Shown here: positions 39,501 to 50,800 of the stretch, one piece after another
How positions within the stretch are numbered: position 1 is the first letter of the stretch
Layout of the letters: every line of letters begins with the position of its first letter
Assembly: GCF_020740795.1 (NCBI RefSeq)
Contig: NC_067299.1
Span: forward strand, 11,109,333-11,173,332
Reading direction: 5' to 3'
DNA from: Apus apus
Taxonomy: Eukaryota > Chordata > Aves > Apodiformes > Apodidae
Length of the DNA stretch: 64,000 nt
The notes under the pieces: generated by a model
The model's input: only the letters and a program-made list of their open reading frames with translations
Told to the model about the DNA's origin: nothing
The model's database searches: none
Made by a program: the position numbers and the translations under genes

Positions 39501-41464
39501 CAGCATTTTGGACTCCTGCTTGTTTGCACCTGCAATGGTTTCCCCTTTTCCATCTCAGCCCAGACAGGGAGATGCCTGTTAGTACCTTTCAGCTACTTGT
39601 TGCAGGTCTAAGTTTTCACTTTCATGCTGAGCAAAGGTCTCAGTTAACATTTTCTCTGCTCTCCTATTACAGAGGTGAACTCACATCCACCCACCTCCAG
39701 CTGCCTGCTGTCTTATACCTGAAACCTGAATCCATCAAGCCCTCACCACTACCACATACCCTCTCCCACAGCTCCAGTTCTAGAAGATCCCAGAAGTTCA
39801 AGAGAGACCACAGGAACTCACTAGAGAGATTTTTGACTGGTTAAAGACAGACTGGTGGGCCAGAGAACAGCAACTCTCCCAATATCGAGACCACAGCATC
39901 CCTGAAAATGTCAGTGAAGAGACTGCACATCAGGGAGCTGGTTCTGTGCTTACAGGAATATCATCTGTCTGAAAATGACATCTCTCAGTTCACTCAGTAG
40001 TAATAAAAGGCTGAAGAGGAACATCCAGGAAACTACAGAGAAATGAGTACTGGTGCAGACATGGGCAAACTGGAAGTGCCAAAAAATCCAACACTTTCAG
40101 CCCAGCAGCTGCTGCTTTACAAGGAAATCAAAGCTGATCTTGGAAAGCCTCAACACGTGAGCAGCTCTGTCATTTCCATACCTGTCTCTGCAATTCCTAT
40201 GTTAATGACAGGAGCCTTGTGCTTCTTTGGGAAGTCCCCAGAAGTGGCAGTGAAGGTGAAGCTGCCATCATCCTTCTTAGTCATTTTATAGACACGGATA
40301 GTCTCGCCATTTGCCAGCCAAACAATGAATGCCCTGTGGAAGGATGGACACTCCAAACTGTTACAAAACTACCTCAGCTCAGCCCAGCCACAGCAGGTAA
40401 GATAACAGGTCACACAGTGGCACTTTGGGAAGGGGGTCCACTGGCAGATAGAAAGCTGAACACTTTACAAGGGCACCAGTTTCTCTCCCTGTGTTAGCTC
40501 AACTGCAACACTGAATGGAAAAGAACAGAATGTATTACTCTACATCTGGAAACAACATCTCATCCTGTCTCTGAAAGAGGCCACCTCCCCAGATGCCAAG
40601 CCCTGCCTGGGAGCCAGCCTTCCCAGCCCCCCGGGACGCCCAGCAGCTCAGCCCAGCTGCGGGGCTGCAGACAAGGCCCCGAACCTGCACCTCCCGCCCG
40701 GGAGCTGGGCCTGGGATGTCTGCCCTGAGCATGGCAGCAAAGTGCTCAGCGCTTGCACAAACCATCGCTCCTGTCAGGGACACGGGGAAGGACAGCCCAG
40801 CCCACGGGACGCCCTGGTCCCGACCCAGCTACCCGGGGCGCGGCAGGCCCGGCCCTACCGTGAGTCGGGGCTGAGCCGGACCCGCTCGGCGTGGTCCAGC
40901 CCCACGTTGGCCCGCAGGCAGCGGTGCTCCCGCCCCGCCAGCTCCCGGGTGCTCCACAGCCGCACCGTGCGGTCCTCGGCGCACGACGCCAGGTACTTGC
41001 CGTTGCTGCTGAAGTCCAGGCAGGAGACGGAGCCGCCGTGGCCCTGCGAGAGAGCGCGGTCAGGGCGGGGGGGGCGGGGGGAGCCCCGGGCGCGGCGGGG
41101 GGAGCCCCGGGCGCGGCGGTACCTTCAGGGCGGCCACCAGCAGCTGGTGCCTGAAGCTGCGCTGCTGCGGCTTCTCCCTGCGGGCCCGCGCCGGCAGCTT
41201 CGCCTTCCTCTGCTCCGCCGGCCTGGCGGCCTGGCCGTTCGCCCTGGGGCCTGCGGACACCGGAGGGTCAGCCCAGCCCGGCCCGGCCCGGCCCGGCCCC
41301 GCCGCTCCCCGGCACTTACCGTCCGGCGGGGCGGCGCGGCGCAGCACGGCCGCCAGCAGCAGCAGGACGAGGAGCAGGGCGAGGGCAGCGGCCAGCCCCG
41401 GCCCCCCGAGCAGCCCCGGCCCCCCGAGCAGCCCCCCGGGCCCGCCCGCCCCGCCGCGCTCCAT
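36572..41464 (-). CDS. TBL2: TBL2, ER-membrane WD40 protein
   Basis: Seven coding exons: 41464-41320, 41250-41123, 41043-40859, 40333-40182, 39092-38966, 38228-38076, 37028-36572. They join in frame to 448 aa (human 447). Residues 24-41 form a leucine-rich membrane anchor after a Gly/Pro-rich start. WD40 repeats begin at about residue 92 and match human TBL2 strongly, for example FSSNGKYLA, FPKKHKAPVI, NTNQMNN, ASCGFTPDVKVWEVCFGK and VSKDGTWKFWDTDVEYKK. TBL2 sits in the ER membrane, binds PERK and affects ATF4 translation under ER stress; it is hemizygous in Williams-Beuren syndrome. The N-terminus outside the anchor is poorly conserved with human, as expected for this protein. The start is the only ATG that gives the anchor. 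The MLXIPL stop codon lies 368 bases upstream. Confidence 0.97.
37273..37818 (+). mobile_element. Possible solo LTR (fossil)
   Basis: An AT-richer block in TBL2 intron 6 that begins TGTAAGAATATTGG and ends near CTTCTTCACA, that is TG..CA borders with LTR-like size. It contrasts with the GC-rich surroundings. Family is unknown, no coding part adjoins it, and flanking duplications are not evident. It could also be another kind of interspersed repeat. Confidence 0.35.
41077..41121. repeat. 22-base direct duplication in TBL2 intron 2
   Basis: A unit GGGGGAGCCCCGGGCGCGGC is present twice in direct succession and fills much of the 79-base second intron of TBL2, ending at its splice donor. Exon junctions are intact. 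Confidence 0.7.
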
Positions 41465-41515
41465 CCTCCCGCCGCCAGCTCAGCGGGGCCGCTCCCCGCG
41501 CCGGGCCGGCCTAAC

Positions 41516-41525
41516 GCGCATGCGC
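41516..41525. promoter_or_regulatory. NRF1 site in the TBL2 promoter
   Basis: The palindrome GCGCATGCGC lies 52 bases upstream of the TBL2 ATG inside a CpG island. The same motif is present at the BCL7B promoter. Confidence 0.5.
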
Positions 41526-41686
41526 GGGGAAGGGATTGGGGGGGAGGGACCCGCTGCTGCCGCCGCGGTCACCGCGCGGGGCGGCCCCTGGCGGCGGGGG
41601 CGGGGACTGCACGTCCCGCCGCTGCCCCGCGCTCCCGCGGGGCGGACCCGAAGAACCAGGCTGGGCCCTGCGGACACGGACAGCGC

Positions 41687-41692
41687 TTTATC
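41687..41692 (-). terminator. Candidate MLXIPL polyadenylation signal GATAAA
   Basis: A GATAAA variant hexamer on the minus strand about 140 bases after the MLXIPL stop, in a GC-rich gap too short for a long 3' UTR before the TBL2 promoter. No AATAAA is present in this gap. Confidence 0.35.
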
Positions 41693-41832
41693 GCACCAGA
41701 GCCCCCGCTCCCCGCCCGGGGGGCTGTCCCAGGGAGCCCCGCAGCCCCGGGTGCCCCTTCCCCCGCGCTCTGCCCGCAGGGGGCTCCTCGCCGGGGGGCT
41801 CGGCAGGGCTGGGACGGCTCTTCCAGGGGCAG

Positions 41833-44800
41833 CTACGAGGAGGATCCGCCGGGACGGCCCGTCCCCGTCACCGCCCGCGTGGCTTGCTCCGGGATGCAGG
41901 CGGGGTCGCTCAGGATGGCGGTGGAAATGCTCAGCTGCCGCAGGGAGCTCAGGACGGCTGCGGGAGACACGGACGTGTCAGCTGCCCCCGCGGCTTGGGG
42001 GCTGGAAGGGGCTCGCTTCGCCCACCCTGCGGGAGATGGCTCTTCCCACCCCTGCTGCACCCCCGGGCAGCACAGGAGTTCCCTGCCACAGCCCCCGGCC
42101 AAAAGGGCGAAGGGAAACCCACCCTGGGGGGCTTTGGGAAGCGCTGAGCCCTGCGAGCCGGGACGTGGGTTGTGGGGCTTGGGCAGCAGCGGGAGCTCAG
42201 CTGGAGCCGGGGTGTGAAAGGGGCGTGGGAAAACACAGCTCAGCCCCAGGGCATCCTGTGGGGTCGTCCCTGCTGTGCAGCAGAAGTTTGCTGCAGCACC
42301 AGCCCCGCTGCCACCACGGACACCCCCCTCATTTCCCCTCCTTTTCCATCAGCCCAGGCATCTTCAGGGAGCCACAGACAGGAGCAGGGCCACCTACTTG
42401 GCCGAAGCACTGGGAGGGAGCAATGCTGGTCCAGCCAGGCAAGAGATGTCTGCGTGAGGCTCTCCATGCTGGCTGTGGACACCATGCCGTTGAAGGACTC
42501 GAAGAGGGGCCGGATGATGATACTGAACTGATGGGAGCGGAGGAGTTAAGGACCAGCCTTGCCAAGCCCATGGTGTCCCACCTACCAGGTGTGGGCAGCA
42601 CCCTCCTCCAGACAAACCTCCCTGCCCAGCCACAGAGCAGACCTGCTGGGTGCCTTCCTCAGCACCACACGGGGCACCAGCCTGCACTGCTGGGGTGATG
42701 GGGACCTGAGTGTCACCCAGGACAGCTGTGTAAGCCCCATCATGACTAGGGCTGCCAGAAATGGTTGATTAGACAAAGGACAATTCTTCAGAGCAGATCA
42801 AGAAGCCAGCGAGCACAGTGTCCTTCGAAGCCCCCAGGAGCAGGGACGACACCAGTGTGTCCATCGTGCTCCCCTGGTGCTCTCAGTCTGTGTGGACCAT
42901 CACTGGGGACTTGTGACTGTGGATGTAGTAATCCACAGCAGATACCTCCACCATGAGTGTGTCCTGGAGCCCATGTTGGCTTTAGCATCCCCAGTTTCCC
43001 ATGGAAGGAGGCCCACAGGACTCCCAAACTGCATCAGGAGCCATCTTTGCCTTGCCTGGGCTGTTTGGCAGATGGGACTGTGGGCAGCCTGGCCTGCCAC
43101 TTGGGATTCCATAGACCTCACAGTCTCTACAGGCTTAATGGTTCCTGTGCGTCTTGTTCCTGCTTACAGAGAAGTGGCTCCAGCCCTTTGACCCACTGTC
43201 AGGGTCTGTTCCCTGTCCCTTCATTCCCTCCATCCCTTTCACCTCACGGAGCTCAGACTTGTGTCCCAGGCATGGGCACATCTGGGTTTCCAGAGTGTGC
43301 CACCTGGCCACCAAGGCCAAGCCACCGTGTCCCCAGCTTTGTGTCTAATCCCTAGTCGACGGCTGCTGCTTCTCAGAGCCAGTTCCCATGTCACCAGGAG
43401 CCCTTTCCTGCATGAGCTCAGCTCCGCTGGTGCCTTCCCTTTTCCCTGAGGACTGATCATTTACTCCTACTCCATTGACATTGTTGTACCAGCAGCTTCT
43501 TCCTCACTGCAGCATCTCAGCATGTTCCCACCATGTGCCTTTGGCTGGGAAACATCTCACAGTGATCCCCAGAGCCTCTCAGGACAGAGCGACCCCGCAT
43601 ACCCTGGAGGAGTGGATTCACCAGAGGACCTGGTGTCTGGTGCAGGGGTCAGAGCAGGCAGCGGGCACTGGCCCCAAAAGGATACGATCCAGAACTTCCA
43701 GTTCTGCAGCGTGGAGGAGCGGACGTACTCGTCGAACATGCCGCGCATCTGGTCGAAGCGCTGGCGCGTGATGGGCACCCCGGTGGCCGGCAGCTGCTCC
43801 TGGCACAGGCTGGGGACACAGGCAGCACCCTGGGGCTGTGCTCAGGGGGCTGGGAGCCACGGGGGCCACCCTGTGGGGGGGAGGCTCTGGCAGGAGCTCA
43901 GCCCTCAGCAGGGGTGGGCAGGATGTGTCCCCCTCCCAGGGCAGCTGTGGGGCACGGCCCCACACTCTGGCCCCACAGAGCACTGTCTCACAGAATCACA
44001 CAACTGCTGGAGTTGGAAGGGACCTCCAGAGATCATCTAGTCCAACTCTCCCACTGAAGCAGGATCACCTAGAGCACTTTACCCAGGGCTGCATCCAGGT
44101 GGGTCTGGAATATCTCCAGAAATGGAGACTCCACAGCCTCCCTGGGCAGCCTGTCCCAGGGCTCTGTCACCCTCACTGTAAAGAAGTTTTTCCTCATATT
44201 TCAATGGAACTTCCCATGTTCCAACTTCTCTCTTGAGCATCCTCCTCCAGAAACAGGGTTGGAGGGGGAACAGAGTCAAACCCAGGTCCTGGGAGGTGCT
44301 CAGGAGCCCTGCTGTGTCCTGTGGCCTCCCTGGTGCTGCCACTTGCCCTCCCTGGCTCCCCCGATGCAGGCAGTGGCTCCCACCCCCTGCCTGCCCGGCC
44401 CTGCCCCTCCTACTTGATAGAGCTGTTGAGCTCCTCGATCTGCTCCCGCAGCCGCTGCGCCTCCTCCTGCAGGGCTGCCCGCTCCTGCTGCAGCTTGCAG
44501 ATGTATTCTGCTGTCTTCTGCAAGGTGGTGGCTTTGCTGACCTGTGGGGACACAGCGGATGGCGAAGGCAGCCCTGGGGATGGGCAGGGCGTGGGACTGG
44601 TGCTCCAAGGTGCTGGTGCTCCCCACTGCTGTTGCTCAGCTGCTTCTGCCATAGAATCCAGAGCCTGGACCACTCTGGCCCAGCTGCACCACGGGGGCTT
44701 CCACGTTCCTGGGGTGGGCTCACAGCCTCACGGGCTGGGGCGCAGGGGCAGATCAGGGACCCTGGGTGACACACAGTGTCCCTGCGTGCCCAGGGCACTC

Positions 44801-47800
44801 ACCTTGATGCTGGGCTGGGCGCTGAGGGTGCTGACCAGGCTGTGCAGCGTGTCGAAGCCCAGCTTGATGTTGAAGCGCCTCTTCTGCTCGGCAGAGATGT
44901 GTGTGATGCGGCGGCTCTCCATCTGTGGGCAAGCACTGTCAGGCACCTCCTGGCTGTGGGGACAGCCCTGGGCTACCTGCTCCATCAGGGACAGGCTGGC
45001 CCAAGCCTCACAGCCAGGCTGGAGGGGGGATTTTGGCAGGCAGCAGGAAGAGGGGGTGCACATGGAGATGGTGCCCCAGAACTCTTGCTCCTGCCCTACC
45101 TTGCTGGGGTCAGCCCTGCCCCGGCAGGACGCAGGGTGGTGCAGGGAGATGCCAGTGCTCGGCCCCACAGCAGGTCCTGGGGAAGCCTGGCCACGCTTGG
45201 GCCAGTCACTGCCTGGAAAAGGAAAGGTGATGCTCTGGGGAGAGGGGTGGCAGTGGCAGCAGCCTCCTGTGAGGGGCTGACCCCAGGGTCCCACGCTGGG
45301 ACAGGCAGAGGGGAGCAGCCCGCAGCAGGACCCCAGCCCTGGGCGGCCACCCCACTCAGCTGGCTCTGGTCCAGCACCCAACCATGTCCTGTCACTTTGT
45401 TTAATCCCAGATGCCACTCATTTTACAACTGCTGAGAAATGGGAACATTTCAGACATGGCATTTTAAATGTCCAGGGTTGCTTGGGGTGGAAATCACCAG
45501 GAGAGACCCCTGTGGGCAGCGAGGCTGCAGTCTGCAGCTCCAGACTGAAACTGGGAACAACACCAGAGCCTGGTTTCTGCAGGTGAAAGCAGAGTGCTTC
45601 CCACTCAAAAACCAAGCTCTGGGCTTTCAAAGCCATAGTCTGACATTTTACTCCTTTTGGTCTTTCCCTGTTTCAGCTGTTGCCCTGGAGAAGGAGGCAG
45701 GTGAAGGGGCTTTGCCCACGCCCTGGGAAGAAAACCATCCATTCTCCAGGGGAAATGTAAGCAGCTGGGATTGAAACCAAAATTAAACATCCCCACCATG
45801 TTTGGTCCAAGCTCCCTGCAGGAAACGCTGTGTCCTGTGGAGCTCCTTGGGGTGCCCCAGACTCACCACAAGCTGAGGTGGGGGACAGCCGCTCTGCCTT
45901 GGGGACCCGCAGCGTGCCCGGCTGGGCGCCCGCCAGAGGGGCTGCCTGGGAAGGGCTGGAGCCAGGAGCCAGCCCTGGGCTCAGGTGGGCCATCCTGGAG
46001 AGGAAGGTGGCAGGGCCATCGGAGACAGAGCTCTGCTGCTGGGAGAAGGCAGAGGGATGTGGGAGGTTGGGGGGCAGCTCCCCACAGATGCCAAGGACCA
46101 GACCTTTTGTTGGCCGGTGCCTGAGCCGAACACCCGTGAGGGAAACAGGGAAGGGGACACACAGCCCTGTCCCCACGGGGCATCTCCCCAACTGCAGGGG
46201 CAGCCCCAGCCCCATCACCCCAGGGTGGCATTGCTAGGAATGAGGTCCTGCCAGCTGGGTCTTTCCCCCCTCTGTCCTCTTTCTTTTAGTGGAGAAAACA
46301 CTCAGGTGGTTCCTGGCACCCCGGCCACATGTCCCCATCTTCACTCCATGCCTGCCCATCCCCCTATTGCCAAGGGTGACCCCACAGAGACCCATATCCC
46401 CAGCAGCCCCATCTCTACCCCTGCCCAAACAACCAGGAGAGGATGTTTCCTGATCTGGGGGGACAGTTTCTGACCTGGAGGAACAACTCCTGACCTGCAG
46501 GTAGGTGAGTGCTTACCAGGGAGACAGGGGCTGCAGGCAAGAGTCCTGCACCCATCAGGTGTGAGGCATCCAGGGCTGGCTCCTGCTTGGCTGCAACAGG
46601 GCAGGGAGCAGAAGGGAGCTGCTGCGTGAGGCTGTCAGGGCTTGGGTGACCTTTCATACAATCACAGAATGGTTTGGGTTGGAAGAGACCTTAAAGATCA
46701 TCAGGTTCCAGCCCCCTGCATGGGCAGGGACACCTCCCACCAGCCCAGGTTGCTCCCAGCCCCATCCAACCTGCCCTTCAACACTGCCAGGGATGGGGCA
46801 GCCACAGCTTCCCTGGGCAACCTGGGCCAGGGTCTCACCACCCTCACAGTGAAGAATTTCCTCCTAATGTCTAACCTAAACCTCCCCTCTTTCAGTCTGA
46901 AACCATTCCCCCTCATCCCATCCCTCCCTGCTCTTGTCCCAAGTCCCTCCCCAGCTTTCCTGGAGCCCCTTCAGGCACTGGAAGGTGCTCTAAGGTCTCC
47001 CTGGAGTTTTCTTCAGGCTGAACACCCCCAGCTCTCTCAGCCTGTCTCCAGAGCAGAGCTGCTCCAGCCCCTGGATCATCTCCGTCCCCTCTGGACTCAC
47101 TCTGTCCTGTTTCCCACTCAGGCAGCAGGTCAGGCAAGACACTGGTGACCTCTCAGCCCATCCCTGGAGAGCCGTGGAGACCAGGCTGGAGACACGGGGG
47201 GCTTTGCAGAGGTGCCCATGGCCAAGCCCTGGGGCTACTGGGACCCCATGTCCCTCCAGGGGCTGCTGGCTCTGGTTGGGCTGTCCCAGGCACAGCTTCA
47301 CCCCTGGGTTTGGCTCTGCCCTGCCGTGTGGACAGCCACGTGCCCAGCCAAGCATCCCCAGCATCCCAACCCCCAGGGACCCCCATTGTGTTTTCCCCCC
47401 CCACCCAGCTCACCCCCACAGCCCCCCAGCTCCTCACCTTCAGTCAGCAGCTGGCTCAGGCAGGGGTTGGGCAGGGGCAGTTGGGCTGGCACGGCGGGTC
47501 CTGGCAGCCTTTTTGCCTTCGTGCTGCTGCTGGACTTGGTCTTGGGTCGCCCACCCTGGGGCAGCCCCTTGGGGGGAGCAAAGCTGGGGCTGCCTAGCAG
47601 GGTGGGGGGCAGGAGCTGGGGGGCAGCTGGAGTGGGGTATCCTGGGGGCACTGTGCCCGTGGTGAAGCCCATTCCTTGGGCGTGGGGGACAAAACAGGGT
47701 GCTGAGAGGGGGGAGGCAGGGTGGGCAAGGAGCGAGGGGCCGGGCGAGCCGGTGTAGGGGAACTTGGAGCGGGGGGCTGAGGCAGGGGAGAGCAGAGGGT

Positions 47801-50800
47801 CCGGGCCCAGCAGCGGGGCCCTGGGGGATGGACTTGAGGGAGTGTAGGGGGGTCCTGGTGGCTCCAGGGTGAGGCACTTGCTGGGGAGGCCATACTGCAG
47901 CAGGGGCTTGTGTCGGAGCTGGGGGCTGACGCTGCTGGGGGCTGCGGCAGGGGGCTCGGGGGGCAGGGGGGCTGGGGGTATCTGGGGGGCCAGGAAGGTG
48001 CTGTGAAGGCCGAGCTGGGAGGCACTGCCGGGCTGTGGGAGACATGGGAGGGTCAGGGGTGGTGGCTGAGGCACTGGCAGCTGTGAGCCATGGGCTGGGC
48101 TCCCTCTCACCTGGAGGAGGGAGCTGGGTGGGACTGGGGCCTCAGAGCTGGCAGGCAGCCCCCGTGTGCCCATCAGAGACCCCCCACCACCAAAAAGGGG
48201 CTCAGCCATGGACACGAAGCAGGGTGGCTCCTGGTAGCCCAGTTGTGTCTGCGATGGTGGTGGCCGGTGGCCGGTGAAAATATCTGCAAGACCAAGTGGA
48301 AACAGTGACAGGCATGAAGGGACCTTCCCGGAGAGGGGTGACAAGAGCTGTGGGGCATGCTGGGGGGAGCCAGACCCCATCATTGGCACTGCTGGAGATC
48401 TGCCAGTCCCACCTTTGCCTTGTGGGGCCAGGGTGGCTCCCAGCTCCGCCAGCAGCTTTGGCACCCGGGTGATGAAACACTGAAATGTGGAGGGAACAGG
48501 CAGCCCTGCCACATGCATGGAGACAGGAAAACCCACCTGGAGTGCCACCCAAGGGTGGGGACCCCCATCCCTGATACCCAGCTGGGCACTTTGTGCTCCA
48601 GCACTGCTCCCAGGAGAAAGTGTGACCATCCTGCTCCTCCTGAAACAGCCCTGGGCAGCAGCAGGCAGCAGGACGTGGGAACTGAGGGGCAGCCACGGCA
48701 GAGGGGCTGGGAAGAGCAGATCACAGTGTCCCTGAGCCGTGGGGGGACAGTCCCCTGGGGTCATGGCTAGTGCTTGTCTGCCTGCCCTGGCACAGCTGTG
48801 CGTGCAGCCTGTGGCTAACCACATCCCATGGCCTTCCCGAAACCAGCCCCGTGACCCTGCCGCGACTCCCTCTCCCTTCCTCTCCCTTTCCCACAACCCT
48901 GCTCCTTCCGCCAGCCCCGATGCCACGGGGGAAGGGCTGGCCTGGCTCTGAGGGCAGAGAAATGCCTGGTGACACAGGCTCCTGGGGCACATCAGCCCCA
49001 CTCACACCTCGCTGGATGCTGGCACCAGGCTGGCTTGGGTATCAGCAGCAGGAAGGATTTCCCTGGATGAGGAAGAGCAGGGTGGGAATGGGGCTGCTGG
49101 ATGCTCCTCACAGCAGCAGGACTGGCTGGGCTTGCAGGCAGCTGCCTGACAATCCCTGGCACTGGCTCTGTGCCCCAGTAGAGCCCGGGGGACACAGGCT
49201 CTCGTGTCCCCTTTGGGAAGCACCCAACCTGCTGTGTCCATGGCTGCCCCCAAGCCCCAAGCTGCCAGCAGAGCCTGGCCAAGCCCAGTGTCTGCAGCCA
49301 GGCCACGAGCACCAGTGGAGCTGCAAGGGCTCTGCTCTCCCTCAAGGCTCTGGCACAGGCTGCTGTCCCAGGGTGCTCTGTTTAGGGTCCCAAGCAATGG
49401 CCTGAGACCCTCTTGAATCTACACCAGAGAAGTAAACATGCCAGCAGAGAGGGATTCCAACAGTGCCATGTGCTGCCAGCTGAGGGTGACACTGGTGTGA
49501 CCCAGAGCAGTAGCACTGCTGGGCTGCCCCGCTCAGCCCTCAGACTGCCCCATCCCCTCACCAGGGACACGGGGAGTGCCTGGGTGCATGGCAGAGTCAC
49601 CCTGCCCCTCCACTGCCTGGCACTTGATGTGGGCCATGCTGCTGCCAGACAGGGGCTCAGCCTCCCTCGGGCACAGCACCAGCTCCACACTGCCCTGGCC
49701 CTCCACTGTCCTGTGCCAGCCTGTCCCCTGCCACCAGCACTGAAGCTCTGTGGGTATTTATAGGCATTTCTGGTGCCCAGCTCTGCAGATTCGATTCCTC
49801 TTGTGCCTCTCACTGCACAGCAGGGATGGATGGGGGATGCTGCCCAGCACGGCAGCCCCCGGGCACTCTGTCCCACCTTTCCCCTGCCCCTTCCCCACCC
49901 CACAGCTCTTGCCCATGCTCTTCTCCACAGTCACATCACCCTGACCTGCTCCCAGGCTGCCCGGCACGGCCGAGGCAGGTGTCATGAGGGAGAAGAGCCC
50001 GTGTGGGTGGCACACCACACCTCTGGCATCCCGTTCAAACCCGGGGCTGCTCTCCAAAAGGGTTGGGACCAACAGAGCTCGTTCCCAAAGCAAGGCCCCT
50101 GCAGCCCTGTCCCCAGGCTCGGGGGAGCCCTGGGGTGCTGCGGGGCGATGGCAGCCGCGGGAAGCCAGCCCAGCCCCCCGCTCCCTGGTGCCAGCTCGGG
50201 TCCTACCTGGAACACGCTGCCAGCAGGGCATGGGGCCGGGCTGCTCCCTCGCCTCTGCCATCAGGACTTCTCCATCCACCCCACCCCACGCTCCGGCACC
50301 CACCGCGGACACGGGGTGCTTCCTCATTTGGGGGCTGGTTTACACCCGCTGAGTGACAGGCGCCTGGCTCGGCCACAGCCACCGGGCACGGTGACAGCCC
50401 CGGGACCCTGCGGGAGCCCCGTGCTGAGCTCTGCTGTGCCCGCGCCCTCACGTTTGCCCCCTGGTGCTCTGCACGAGGCTGCTGGCATCCCAGGAAGTGC
50501 CACCTCCGGGACAAAACTCCCGCACACCAGTCTGAGCGACCCGCAGGGAGCTGCCCGGCCCCACCAGCCCCTCTCCAGCCACACTCAGCAGCCTGGGCAA
50601 ACACCCTGGGATCCCATCTCTGACCCTGGAGGGGCTTGGGACCCTCCTACCCCCCCAGTGCGGAGGCACAGGGCATGGGCAGAGCAGGAAGGGATGCTTT
50701 CCTTCCATCGAGTGCCTGGCAGGAGGACCTGTCCCATTCCCAGGCAGCACCTTGGAGCAAAACACGGGCCTTCTCCCCAGGAGAAAAAGCAAAGGACAAC

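Noticed and set aside
40742-42217. 491-codon plus-strand open frame
   Set aside because: It runs antisense through TBL2 exons 1-3 and the MLXIPL tail; stop-free only because the DNA is GC-rich, with no domain seen.
47298-49001. 567-codon minus-strand open frame as one exon
   Set aside because: Only 47438-48032 and 48111-48283 are MLXIPL exons; the rest lacks resemblance and is bounded by clear splice sites.
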